A stretch of DNA of 19,442 bases from SIG607 sp045655165 (GCA_045655165.1 JAZOOT010000040.1:1-19442); one strand, 5' to 3'; shown: positions 6,418 through 14,661, counted from the first letter of the stretch. The notes: a model not told the origin generated them from the sequence alone. Translations and numbers: made by a program.

Positions 6418-7383
6418 TTACTTTTTAAAGTTTATATTATAAGCGTAACAAAAATCTCCCAAAAAGACACGGAATGCGCCTTTATAAGATTTATAATACC
6501 GGCTGTAATTTTTAATGCCGAAAATAAGGGTAAGCCAAACAAGCGGGTTTTTGCTTTCTAAAAATTTTAAACGCTTTTTTTCAAATTTAATAAAACTTTC
6601 AATGCTTTTTCTATCTTTTTTAAGCAGTTCAAGTGAAAGTAAATAACTGTGGGCGGTAATAGATTCTTTTAAGCCATTCACCCTTTTTTGCCTGTCGCCC
6701 AAAAACGTTGTGCGCGTCATATCGGAAAGCGAAACATTGTTTTGGTGGTAGCGGTATTTACAAAGTTTAGTGTTAAGCACCGCGCTTTTGCCAATAATTG
6801 CACCTACAATATTTATAAACCAGTCGTGCGCCAAAAGATTTTTTACATCAATTGGTTTTAAATATTTCTTAACTTCTGCCCTAAAACAAGTGGCAAAACC
6901 GCGAATGTACGAACAACCAATAAGCGAATTTACACTTATAAAATCAAGCGTACCGTCAAACCTTTCGCCAAGGTAGGTAATACCGCTGTTTTCAATTATT
7001 TCGGAGTTTTGGTCAATTATATCGTACCTTGAAGAAAGTGCTTTAATTTCGGGGTTTTCGTTAAGTGTTTTGCACATAACTTCAACCTTGTTTTCATACC
7101 ATTCGTCATCTTGGTCGCAAAGAAAAATTATATCGCCTTTTGCCTTTTCTATTGCGCCGAAAAAGTTTAAGCAGTATCCAATATTTTTTTCGTTTTTAAC
7201 AATTTGCCAACCGTTTAAATTATTTTCTTTAATAAACTTTTGACAAACGGCTACGGAGTTATCGGTTGAACCGTCATCACAAATTATAACTTCTTCTACA
7301 TTTTGCGTTTGGTTTTTAATGCTTAAAAGTTGTTTCTCTATAAACTTTTCGCCGTTATAAAGGGCAATGCAAACCGAAACCAT
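6418..7383 (-). CDS. Family 2 glycosyltransferase, rhamnosyltransferase-like (321 aa)
   Basis: A GT-A fold starts at the N-terminus: VSVCIALYNGEKFIEKQL, the nucleotide-binding DDGSTD (36-41), and the metal-binding DQDDEW (90-95). The DQDDxW form is frequent in rhamnosyltransferase-like members; GT2 enzymes generally transfer a sugar from a nucleotide donor to a growing glycan. The C-terminal half is basic, without a clear membrane segment, so the enzyme is probably cytoplasmic or peripheral on the membrane. It is the last gene of an operon with rmlA, which fits use of a dTDP-sugar such as dTDP-rhamnose, but the donor is an inference. The start is supported by AAGGAG, which overlaps the stop codon of the preceding gene; the genes are 10 bases apart. 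Confidence 0.85.
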   Translation of the reverse strand: MVSVCIALYNGEKFIEKQLLSIKNQTQNVEEVIICDDGSTDNSVAVCQKFIKENNLNGWQIVKNEKNIGYCLNFFGAIEKAKGDIIFLCDQDDEWYENKVEVMCKTLNENPEIKALSSRYDIIDQNSEIIENSGITYLGERFDGTLDFISVNSLIGCSYIRGFATCFRAEVKKYLKPIDVKNLLAHDWFINIVGAIIGKSAVLNTKLCKYRYHQNNVSLSDMTRTTFLGDRQKRVNGLKESITAHSYLLSLELLKKDRKSIESFIKFEKKRLKFLESKNPLVWLTLIFGIKNYSRYYKSYKGAFRVFLGDFCYAYNINFKK

Positions 7384-7393
7384 AACTTTCTCC

Positions 7394-8383
7394 TTACTTT
7401 AATTTTATAAAAAGCGCTGTAACTTTGTATTTTAATAAATATACCAAATAACAAAACGCCGTTATTAACGTAACGTTTTTGCTTTTTGCAACCGCTTTTA
7501 TTATTTTTTTATAAACGCCGTTTGCGTTAGCATTTTGCACCGCTTTGCCAAACAGTTTTTGGTTTATAATACTTTTAACGTATGAACGCTTTTTGCCCTT
7601 TTGCAAAAACAAATCGCAAAAGGAGGAAAAGCACCACTGAATATACAAAAAGTCCCAATACCCTTTGTTTTGCGGTGAAACTTCGCAAAGTAAAAAATAG
7701 CGTTTTTCAAGGGTTTTAAGTTTGTTTTCATTAAACCTTTTTGTAATGCTTCCCTTGTGCTGAACATAGCAGTAAAAACACTCTTTAAAACACGCGTAAA
7801 CGGGGTTAAAACCTAACAGTTTAAGGTTAAATTCGGTGTCTTCGTAAATTTCGCTTTGGATAAACGTTACCCCTGTTCTTTGTAAAAACGAACGTTTGTA
7901 AAGTTTACCGCAACAGGTATCTAACAAATTTTTTTCTTTTAAATTTGGCAAATATTTATGCATGTTTTCACCGTTTAACACGCGGGTTTCGTAACAAACC
8001 TGTTTTTCGCTTTTGCCGTAAACCAAATTATAGCCCGTAGCAGTAATATCAGCACCGGTTTTTATGGCTTTTTCGTACAAAAATGAAAATGCGCCATGCA
8101 ATAAAAAGTCATCAGAATCAAGAAAAAAAACATATTCTCCCTTTGCCATATTTAAGCCAAAATTACGCGCGCTTGACAGCCCGCCGTTTTCTTTATGATA
8201 AACCTTTATTCGCTTATCTTTTTCCAAAAGAAGATTGCATTTGTTTTTACATTCTTCAGCGGAACCGTCGTTAACAATTATGGCTTCAAAATCGGAAAAA
8301 TCTTGGCAAAGCACACTGTTTATGCATTTGCCAAGATATTTTTCGGTGTTGTAAACAGGTATTATAACACTGATTTTACACAT
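7394..8383 (-). CDS. Family 2 glycosyltransferase (329 aa)
   Basis: The GT2 catalytic domain is clear: ISVIIPVYNTEKYLGKC at the start, NDGS at 38-41, NGGLSSARNFG at 66-76, and the metal-binding DSDD at 89-92. It resembles EpsJ-like and capsular glycosyltransferases of Gram-positive bacteria. A hydrophobic stretch near the C-terminus (LITAFCYLVYLLKY) may associate it with the membrane. The start codon lies two bases after the rmlA stop codon (8388-8386) and has no good ribosome site, so translation is probably coupled to rmlA by reinitiation. Acceptor and linkage are unknown. It is distinct from the neighbouring glycosyltransferase in sequence, so the two probably add different residues of one glycan. 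Confidence 0.87.
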   Translation of the reverse strand: MCKISVIIPVYNTEKYLGKCINSVLCQDFSDFEAIIVNDGSAEECKNKCNLLLEKDKRIKVYHKENGGLSSARNFGLNMAKGEYVFFLDSDDFLLHGAFSFLYEKAIKTGADITATGYNLVYGKSEKQVCYETRVLNGENMHKYLPNLKEKNLLDTCCGKLYKRSFLQRTGVTFIQSEIYEDTEFNLKLLGFNPVYACFKECFYCYVQHKGSITKRFNENKLKTLEKRYFLLCEVSPQNKGYWDFLYIQWCFSSFCDLFLQKGKKRSYVKSIINQKLFGKAVQNANANGVYKKIIKAVAKSKNVTLITAFCYLVYLLKYKVTALFIKLK

Positions 8384-8385
8384 AA

Positions 8386-9264
8386 TTACAAGAACACTTT
8401 GCCTTCGGCAACCTGTTTTAAGTGGTGGCCGTAGGGCGATTTTCCGTATTTTTCGGCAGAATCAAGCAGTTTTTCTTTGCTTATCCAACCGTTAATATAT
8501 GCAATTTCTTCGGGCGCGGAAATTTTAACACCCTGACGGTTTTCAATAACCCTAACAAATTCGCCCGCTTCGGCAAGAGCGTCCATTGTGCCGGTATCAA
8601 GCCAAGCGTAGCCCCTGCCAAGAGTAACCACATCAAGTGAACCATCTTCTAAATAAAGTTTGTTTAAATCGGTAATTTCAAGTTCACCGCGTGCAGATGG
8701 TTTAACGCGTTTTGCAAACTCAACAACTCGGTTATCGTAAAAGTAAAGGCCTGTTACACAGTAGTTTGATTTTGGATTTTTTGGTTTTTCTTCAATAGAA
8801 ATAACCTTGCCGTTGTTATCAAACTCAACAATACCAAAACGTTCGGGGTCTTCAACGTAATAGCCAAAAACGGTTGCACCGTTTTGCTTTTCGGCAGCCG
8901 CTTTAAGAATTTTACCAAAACCGCCGCCGTAAAAAATATTATCGCCCAAAACCATTGCGCAACTGTCGCCTGCTATAAATTCTTCGCCAATTAAAAACGC
9001 TTGTGCCAAACCGTCGGGCGAGGGCTGAACGGCGTAAGAAAGGTTAATTCCGTAATCGCTTCCGTCGCCCAAAAGGCGCTCGAAATTAGGTAAATCGGTA
9101 GGGGTTGAAATAATAAGAATGTCGCGTATACCCGCAAGCATTAAGGTTGAAAGCGGGTAGTAAATCATTGGTTTATCGTAAACGGGTAAAAGTTGCTTAG
9201 AAGTTACCATTGTTAAGGGGTAAAGGCGTGTTCCGCTTCCCCCTGCAAGAATAATACCTTTCAT
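8386..9264 (-). CDS. rmlA: Glucose-1-phosphate thymidylyltransferase RmlA
   Basis: The enzyme makes dTDP-glucose from dTTP and glucose 1-phosphate, the first step to dTDP-rhamnose and related sugars. The 292-residue length matches the short RmlA form. Visible motifs are the nucleotide-binding GGSGTRLYPLT (8-18), KQLLPVYDKPM (23-33), the metal-binding GDN (107-109) and EEKPKNPKSNYCVTGLY in the middle. ITDLNKLYL and GYAWLDTGT follow in the C-terminal half. AGGAG overlapping the stop codon of the cyclophilin gene supports the start. rmlB, rmlC and rmlD are absent from the window, so they must be elsewhere, or the product is used for another dTDP-sugar. The two glycosyltransferases downstream are the likely users. 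Confidence 0.95.
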   Translation of the reverse strand: MKGIILAGGSGTRLYPLTMVTSKQLLPVYDKPMIYYPLSTLMLAGIRDILIISTPTDLPNFERLLGDGSDYGINLSYAVQPSPDGLAQAFLIGEEFIAGDSCAMVLGDNIFYGGGFGKILKAAAEKQNGATVFGYYVEDPERFGIVEFDNNGKVISIEEKPKNPKSNYCVTGLYFYDNRVVEFAKRVKPSARGELEITDLNKLYLEDGSLDVVTLGRGYAWLDTGTMDALAEAGEFVRVIENRQGVKISAPEEIAYINGWISKEKLLDSAEKYGKSPYGHHLKQVAEGKVFL

Positions 9265-9274
9265 TTTCTTTCTC

Positions 9275-9874
9275 CTATTTCACTTCGTTTATATCAATGG
9301 AAAGTATGGCAATATCTTGAAGCGGTTTATCGTTTGCATTTACCTTTGCATTTGCAATTTCCTTTACAACCGAAAAGCCGTCAAAAACCTGACCGAAAAC
9401 TGTGTGGCGGTAATCAAGCCAAGGTGTGCCGCCAAGTTCTTCGTACTGCTCAACGGTTTCTTTTGGGAACATGTGCGGAAGTTCTTTCATTTGTTCTAAA
9501 AGTCCGCCATCAACCGTATCGGCTTCAACAATAAAAAACTGACTTCCGTTTGTGTTGGGGCCTGCATTTGCCATGCAAAGTGCACCTTTTATGTTGTGAA
9601 GTTCTTTAAAGAACTCATCTTCAAAACTTTTGCCCCAAATACTTTCGCCGCCGCAACCTGTTGCGGTTGGGTCGCCGCCTTGTATCATAAAGCCCTTAAT
9701 TACGCGGTGGAAAATTATGCCGTTATAGTAGCCGTTTTTAGCGTGTGTTGCAAAGTTTTCAACCGCCTTTTTGGCAAACTGCGGGAAAAGGCGAATAGAA
9801 ATATCACCCATTGTGGTGTGCATTACTGCAACAAGTTCTCCAACTTGCGGTTTATCGGTTTGATTAAATGCCAT
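9275..9874 (-). CDS. Peptidyl-prolyl cis-trans isomerase, cyclophilin type (199 aa)
   Basis: The protein is a single cyclophilin domain without signal peptide, so a cytoplasmic folding helper that isomerises X-Pro bonds. Signature and active-site elements are in order: IIFHRVIKGFMIQGGDPTATG (catalytic Arg57 in FHR, then Q65-G-G-D68), MANAGPNTNGSQFFI (101-115) and HTVFGQVFDG. An extra segment around 120-150 (LLEQMKELPHMFPKETVEQ) lengthens a loop compared with the roughly 165-residue minimal domain; similar loops occur in other bacterial PpiB-type proteins. The gene is first in the operon with rmlA, 10 bases upstream of it; there is no obvious functional link, so they may only share expression. 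Confidence 0.9.
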   Translation of the reverse strand: MAFNQTDKPQVGELVAVMHTTMGDISIRLFPQFAKKAVENFATHAKNGYYNGIIFHRVIKGFMIQGGDPTATGCGGESIWGKSFEDEFFKELHNIKGALCMANAGPNTNGSQFFIVEADTVDGGLLEQMKELPHMFPKETVEQYEELGGTPWLDYRHTVFGQVFDGFSVVKEIANAKVNANDKPLQDIAILSIDINEVK

Positions 9875-9908
9875 AATAAACTTCCTTTCAAGCCATATAT
9901 TTAATTAT

Positions 9909-9937
9909 ATTTTAACAAGTAAACTTACTATTTGCAA
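9909..9937 (-). promoter_or_regulatory. Candidate promoter of the cyclophilin-rmlA-glycosyltransferase operon
   Basis: On the minus strand TTGCAA (9937-9932) and TAAAAT (9914-9909) are 17 bases apart, about 35 bases before the cyclophilin start codon. The -10 is imperfect and the region is A/T-rich, so the exact choice is uncertain. Confidence 0.4.
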
Positions 9938-9952
9938 CAACTAATTTTTTTC

Positions 9953-9981
9953 TTGTAATTATACACAATATGTGGTATACT
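9953..9981 (+). promoter_or_regulatory. Promoter of the nrdR-gltX-glnS operon
   Basis: A -35 TTGTAA (9953-9958), 17-base spacer and -10 TATACT (9976-9981) preceded by TGG make an extended -10 promoter. The start codon of nrdR is 35 bases further on. No second convincing promoter was found before gltX or glnS, so this one probably drives the whole five-gene run. Confidence 0.7.
9963..9978. promoter_or_regulatory. Candidate NrdR box within the nrdR promoter
   Basis: ACACAATATGTGGTAT matches the published NrdR-box consensus acaCwAtATaTwGtgt at 13 of 16 positions, including all the strongly conserved ones. It lies between the -35 and -10 and touches the -10. Known targets usually carry two boxes about three helical turns apart; no good second box was found. 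Confidence 0.4.
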
Positions 9982-10015
9982 CATCTAATAATATTATATT
10001 TTAAGGTGGGTTATT

Positions 10016-10468
10016 ATGAAGTGTCCGTTTTGTGGCTTTGAAGAAAGCAAAGTTGTTGACTCCCGTCCTACCGACGAGGGCGAAAGAATTAGGCGCCGCC
10101 GCGAATGTTTAAAATGCGCCAAACGTTTTACAACTTATGAACTTATTGAAAGTTTGCCGATTATTGTTATTAAAAAAGACAAATCGCGCGAGCCGTTTAA
10201 CCGCGAAAAACTTATGAACGGCCTTTTACGTGCTTGTGAAAAAAGGCCTGTTTCAATTAACGAACTTGACATGCTTATTGACGATATTGAAGCCACCATT
10301 CAAAATTCGCTTGACCGCGAAGTTACAAGCGAAAAAATTGGTGAACTTACAATGGAAAAATTAAAATCTCTTGATGAAGTAGCATACGTTCGTTTTGCTT
10401 CGGTTTACCGCCGTTTTAAAGACGTAACCAGCTTTTTGGACGAGCTTAATATCCTGCTAAAAAAATAG
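10016..10468 (+). CDS. nrdR: Transcriptional repressor NrdR
   Basis: The 150-residue length and layout are those of NrdR, the nucleotide-sensing repressor of ribonucleotide reductase genes. An N-terminal zinc ribbon carries Cys3, Cys6, Cys31 and Cys34, with a basic DNA-binding stretch GERIRRRREC between the pairs. An ATP-cone domain (about 48-138) begins IVIKKDKSREPFNREKL and binds ATP or dATP. The family stretch VAYVRFASVYRRF is intact near the C-terminus. It is first of an operon running into gltX, 24 bases downstream. A box resembling its own binding site lies in its promoter, which would mean feedback control. The nrd genes themselves are not in this window. Confidence 0.96.
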   Translation: MKCPFCGFEESKVVDSRPTDEGERIRRRRECLKCAKRFTTYELIESLPIIVIKKDKSREPFNREKLMNGLLRACEKRPVSINELDMLIDDIEATIQNSLDREVTSEKIGELTMEKLKSLDEVAYVRFASVYRRFKDVTSFLDELNILLKK

Positions 10469-10492
10469 TTTTATCACCTTTGGAGTGTTAGT

Positions 10493-12145
10493 ATGACAGA
10501 CAACGAAAAATTGGCGGAACTTTTACTGCCAAACATTAAAAAATCAACCGAATATTACGAAGAACTTTATAAAGAGCGTAATTTGCCCGAAGGCGCAAGG
10601 GTTGTACGAGTTGCGCCAAGCCCAACGGGTTATTTGCACTTGGGCACACTTTTTACTTCGCTTGTAAACCGCATAACTGCAACTTCAAGCGGCGGTATTT
10701 TCTTTACAAGAATTGAAGATACCGACAAAAAACGCGAAGTAGAGGGCGGTATTAAAGATATTATTGAAGGTCTTGCTACCTTTGGCATTACCATTGACGA
10801 AGGTTTTATTTCGGCCGATACACAAAAGGGTGACTACGGCCCTTACAAGCAGTCCGAACGCGCCGAAATTTACCAAACATATGCCAAAAAGTTAATTGTT
10901 GACGGCCTTGCCTACCCCTGTTTTTGCACCGAAGAAGAACTTGCTAAGGTAAGAGAAGAACAAGAACAGCAAAAGGTGCGCACAGGTTACCACGGCAAAT
11001 GGGCTAAACACAGGGACATTACCTATGAAGAGGCAAAGGAAAAAATTGATAGCGGTTTACCCTTTGTTGTGCGTTTGCGTTCACCCGGAAGCGAAGAAAA
11101 CCGAATTGTTTTTGAAGATTTAATTAAAGGCAAAATTGAAATGCCCGAAAACGATGAAGATTTTGTTATTTTAAAATCTGACGGTATTCCTACCTACCAT
11201 TTTGCCCACGCGGTTGATGACCACCTTATGCACACAACCGTTGTTATGCGCGGGGATGAATGGATTTCGTCTGTTCCCAAACACATTCAGCTGTTTCGCA
11301 TTTTGGGCTTTAAAGTGCCTAAATTTGCACATATTTCGCCCATTATGAAGTTAGATAACGGCGCAAAACGCAAAATTTCAAAACGCAAAGACCCCGAAGC
11401 CGCTGTGCGTTTCTTTATTGAAGAGGGTTACGAGCCAGAAAGTGTTATTGAATACCTTATGACCATTGCGGCATCGGACTTTGAAGATTGGCGCAGGGTC
11501 AACCCCGACAAGCACTACAGCGAATTTAAGTTTAACTTAAAGAAAATGAGTGTTTCGGGCGCATTGTTTGATGAAAACAAGTTGCTTGATGTTAGCAAAA
11601 ATTATATTAGCAAACTTTCAAGCGCCGTATTTTACGAAAAACTTTGCAAGTGGACAAAAGAATTTGACAGCGAATATTATTCGCTTTTAACCAAAAACGA
11701 AGCATTTTCAAAAGCCATGCTTGCCATTGACCGCGACTGCGCAAAACCGCGTAAAGATATTGCGCGTTTTAAAGAGGCAAAAGATTATTTTTCTTACTTC
11801 TTTAACGAACTTTTTGTTCCGTGCTACGAACTTCCTGAAAACATTGAAAAGGAAGATGCTGTCCGGTTTTTGGAAGAATACAAAAAAGTTTACAATGAAA
11901 ACGATGAAAAGCAGGATTGGTTTAATAAAATTAAACTGCTTTGCGCACCGCTTGGATTTGCCGAAGAAACCAAACTTTACAAAGCAAACCCCGAAAATTA
12001 CAAGGGCCACGCAGGCGATTTAAGTACAGTGCTTAGAATTGCCGTTACAGGCAGAAGAAACACTCCCGACCTTTGCAGTATTATGCAGGTACTTACAAAA
12101 GAAGAATGTATTAAGCGAATAGATAGTGCTATACAAAATTTATAA
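10493..12145 (+). CDS. gltX: Glutamate--tRNA ligase (GluRS), long form
   Basis: This is a class I aminoacyl-tRNA synthetase that attaches glutamate to tRNA-Glu. APSPTGYLHLGT (41-52) holds the HIGH-type motif, IEDTD follows, and KISKR (294-298) is the KMSKS-type loop. The protein has about 35 residues before APSPTG, where typical bacterial GluRS has only a few, and at 550 aa it exceeds the usual 470-490. The helical C-terminal anticodon-binding part ends near GHAGDLSTVLRIAVTGRRNTPDL. CFC at about 143-145 is half of the zinc site found in some GluRS; a second pair is not evident. It precedes glnS by 33 bases. With GlnRS present, a discriminating GluRS that avoids tRNA-Gln would be expected, but this cannot be seen directly. 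Confidence 0.93.
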   Translation: MTDNEKLAELLLPNIKKSTEYYEELYKERNLPEGARVVRVAPSPTGYLHLGTLFTSLVNRITATSSGGIFFTRIEDTDKKREVEGGIKDIIEGLATFGITIDEGFISADTQKGDYGPYKQSERAEIYQTYAKKLIVDGLAYPCFCTEEELAKVREEQEQQKVRTGYHGKWAKHRDITYEEAKEKIDSGLPFVVRLRSPGSEENRIVFEDLIKGKIEMPENDEDFVILKSDGIPTYHFAHAVDDHLMHTTVVMRGDEWISSVPKHIQLFRILGFKVPKFAHISPIMKLDNGAKRKISKRKDPEAAVRFFIEEGYEPESVIEYLMTIAASDFEDWRRVNPDKHYSEFKFNLKKMSVSGALFDENKLLDVSKNYISKLSSAVFYEKLCKWTKEFDSEYYSLLTKNEAFSKAMLAIDRDCAKPRKDIARFKEAKDYFSYFFNELFVPCYELPENIEKEDAVRFLEEYKKVYNENDEKQDWFNKIKLLCAPLGFAEETKLYKANPENYKGHAGDLSTVLRIAVTGRRNTPDLCSIMQVLTKEECIKRIDSAIQNL

Positions 12146-12178
12146 AGCTATTACAGAATTTATAAAGGAATGAACAAT

Positions 12179-13861
12179 ATGGCAAACGAAGAAAAAGTTA
12201 CAACGGAAGTTTCTGCTCCTTCTAACTTTATTTACGATTTTATTGATGAAGATTTAAAAGAAGGCGTTTATACACGCGTTCAAACCCGTTTTCCGCCAGA
12301 GCCGAATGGTTATTTGCACATTGGACACGCAAAAGCCATTTGCATTGACTTTCAAACGGCTGAAAAATACGGCGGTAAATGCAATTTGCGTCTTGATGAC
12401 ACCAACCCCACCAAAGAAGATGTTGAATATGTTGATGCAATTAAAGAAGACATTAACTGGCTTGGTTTTAATTGGGAAAACGTTTATTTCGCATCTGACT
12501 ACTTTGATTACATTTATGAATGTGCATTAAAGTTAATTGATAAGGGTTTGGCTTATGTTGATGAACTTACCCCCGATGAAATTAGGGAATACCGCGGTAC
12601 CCTTACAGAACCCGGCAAAGAAAGCCCCTTTAGAAACCGCCCAATTACTGAAACCAAAGACCTTTTTGCCCGTATGACCGCAGGCGAATTTGAAAACGGC
12701 AGTTTGGTTTTAAGGGCTAAAATTGATATGGCTTCGCCCAACCTTAATATGCGCGACCCCATTATTTACCGCGTTATGAAAGCGCACCACCACCGCACAG
12801 GCGATAAATGGTGTGTTTACCCAATGTACGATTTTGCGCATCCGCTTTCTGATGCTAAAGAGGGTGTTACACATTCACTTTGTTCGCTTGAATTTGAAAA
12901 CCACCGTCCGCTTTACAACTGGTTTTTACAAGCATTAGACATTCCCACACCGCCAAGACAAATTGAGTTTGCAAGAATGAACGTAAACTACACCTTAACC
13001 AGCAAACGCAAATGTTTAAAACTTGTAAACGACGGTATTGTTTCGGGTTGGGACGACCCAAGAATGGCTACCATTTGCGGTATGCGCCGCCGCGGTTACC
13101 CCGCAGAAGCAATTCGTGATTTTGTTGAAAAAATCGGTGTTTCTAAAGCATACAGCGTTATTGACTATGCCCTTTTGGAATCTTGCGTTAGAGATAACTT
13201 AAACCTTAACGCACGCAGGGCTATGGTTGTTTTAGACCCGTTAAAAATTGTTATTGATAACTATCCCGACGGTAAAACCGAAGAAATTTTGGTTGACGTT
13301 AACCCCAACAAGCCCGAAGACGGCAAATATAAGGTTGTATTTTCTAAAAACCTTTACATTGAGCAAGAGGACTTTATGCTGAACCCAATTGGCAAATACT
13401 TCCGTCTTTGCCCCGAAAAAGAGGTTCGTTTAAAGGGCGCATATTATATTCGTTATGCTTCGCACGAAACCGACGAAAACGGCAACATAACTGTTGTTCA
13501 CTGCACCTACGACCCCGAATCGTTTGGCGGTGAAACGCCTGACGGCAGAAAGGTTAAAGGCACTTTGCACTGGATTAGCCAAGAAGAAGCAACAGACGCC
13601 ACAGTTAAACTTTACGACCGTTTGTTTAACGTGCCCAACCCGTCTGATGAAGAGGGTGTTGCAAGTTTTGCCGATAACATTAACCCCGATTCGCTTTGCA
13701 TTATGAAAAACTGCAAAATTGGTCCTGATATTAAATCGGCAAAGGTTGGAGAAACCTTCCAGTTTATGCGCCAAGGTTATTTTTGCATTGATAAAGACAG
13801 TACTGCTGATAACGTTGTTATTAACCGTACCGTTGCGCTTAAAGATTCCTTTAAAAAATAA
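12179..13861 (+). CDS. glnS: Glutamine--tRNA ligase (GlnRS)
   Basis: The protein charges tRNA-Gln directly with glutamine. GlnRS-specific forms of the class I motifs are present: FPPEPNGYLHIGHAKAIC, with HIGH at 47-50, DDTNP, and LTSKR (273-277) as the KMSKS-type loop. GlnRS rather than GluRS is indicated by PEPNGYLHIGHAKA and by a C-terminal half (from about 350) with the two beta-barrel anticodon domains. At 560 aa it has GlnRS length. An ATG at 12170 abuts AAGGA with no spacer, so the ATG at 12179, with a normal 9-base gap, is taken as the start. GlnRS is scattered in Bacillota, where many members instead use GluRS with GatCAB; the adjacent gltX suggests the two are managed together. A stable hairpin follows the stop codon. 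Confidence 0.93.
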   Translation: MANEEKVTTEVSAPSNFIYDFIDEDLKEGVYTRVQTRFPPEPNGYLHIGHAKAICIDFQTAEKYGGKCNLRLDDTNPTKEDVEYVDAIKEDINWLGFNWENVYFASDYFDYIYECALKLIDKGLAYVDELTPDEIREYRGTLTEPGKESPFRNRPITETKDLFARMTAGEFENGSLVLRAKIDMASPNLNMRDPIIYRVMKAHHHRTGDKWCVYPMYDFAHPLSDAKEGVTHSLCSLEFENHRPLYNWFLQALDIPTPPRQIEFARMNVNYTLTSKRKCLKLVNDGIVSGWDDPRMATICGMRRRGYPAEAIRDFVEKIGVSKAYSVIDYALLESCVRDNLNLNARRAMVVLDPLKIVIDNYPDGKTEEILVDVNPNKPEDGKYKVVFSKNLYIEQEDFMLNPIGKYFRLCPEKEVRLKGAYYIRYASHETDENGNITVVHCTYDPESFGGETPDGRKVKGTLHWISQEEATDATVKLYDRLFNVPNPSDEEGVASFADNINPDSLCIMKNCKIGPDIKSAKVGETFQFMRQGYFCIDKDSTADNVVINRTVALKDSFKK

Positions 13862-13865
13862 AAGA

Positions 13866-13898
13866 AAGGCGTTTAAAGTAATAAACTTTAAGCGCCTT
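13866..13898 (+). repeat. 14-bp hairpin between glnS and the Nif3-like gene
   Basis: AAGGCGTTTAAAGT (13866-13879) pairs with ACTTTAAGCGCCTT (13885-13898), with one G-U pair and a five-base loop. Only GATTT follows, not a T-run, so it is a weak terminator at best. It may set 3' end stability of the glnS section or partial read-through to the next genes. Confidence 0.55.
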
Positions 13899-13914
13899 GA
13901 TTTAGGAGAAAATT

Positions 13915-14661
13915 ATGAAAGTTAAAGAACTTTTATGTTTTTTGTGCGAGCGTTTCCCCGTGCAACTTGCTTGTGATTTTGACAACGTTGGATTGCTTGT
14001 GGGCAACGAAAACCAAGAAATTAGCGGTGTTTTGGTTGCGCTTGACTGCACCAAATTTGCAATAGAAAAGGCCAAAGAAAACGGGATAAATTTAATTGTT
14101 ACCCACCACCCCGTTATTTTTAACCCGCTAAAACAGGTGTTAGAAAATGATTTAGTTTACACCCTTATAAAAAATGACATTTCGGTTATTAGTATGCACA
14201 CAAATCTTGACACGGCAGACGGCGGTGTGAACGATGTTTTGGCAGAAGTTTTAGAACTTAGAAATGTTAAAAAACTTGTTTGCGAAGACGGTTTTACCAT
14301 AAGACAGGGCGAACTGCCAAGGGTTATGAGTGCAAATGATTTTGCCAAACACATTAGCCAAAAGTTAAAAACAAACGTAAAATACTGCGGTGAAAACCAA
14401 ATTAAAACCGTTACGGTGTGTTCGGGAAACGGCGGCGAGTTTTTCCCACTTGCAATAGAAAAAGGTGCCGATGCTTTTGTTACGGCAGAATGCAAACACC
14501 ACTTGTTTTTGCTTGCCCAAGAAAAAGCCGTTTTTCTTGCCGATGCAGGTCACTTTAACACCGAAGACATAATAGTTGAGCCGTTAGCAAGTTTAATAAA
14601 AGAAACCAATTTAAAGGTTATAACCTACCACTACTCGCCAATAAAGGAATATAATTTATGA
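13915..14661 (+). CDS. Nif3-like dinuclear metal-centre protein (DUF34)
   Basis: The NIF3/YqfO/YbgI family forms hexameric rings with two metal ions per subunit; the biochemical role is still poorly defined, with GTP cyclohydrolase I type 2 being a questionable label. Metal-binding motifs are intact: THHP with His64-His65, Asp99 in MHTNLDTADGG, and His213 with Glu217 in DAGHFNTED. At 248 aa it is the short form, lacking the PII-like insertion that brings Bacillus YqfO to about 370. GGAG lies ahead of the ATG. Its last codons overlap the start of the AEC transporter gene by four bases (ATGA). In many Firmicutes this gene adjoins trmK; here trmK is about 3.6 kb away in another operon. Confidence 0.9.
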   Translation: MKVKELLCFLCERFPVQLACDFDNVGLLVGNENQEISGVLVALDCTKFAIEKAKENGINLIVTHHPVIFNPLKQVLENDLVYTLIKNDISVISMHTNLDTADGGVNDVLAEVLELRNVKKLVCEDGFTIRQGELPRVMSANDFAKHISQKLKTNVKYCGENQIKTVTVCSGNGGEFFPLAIEKGADAFVTAECKHHLFLLAQEKAVFLADAGHFNTEDIIVEPLASLIKETNLKVITYHYSPIKEYNL

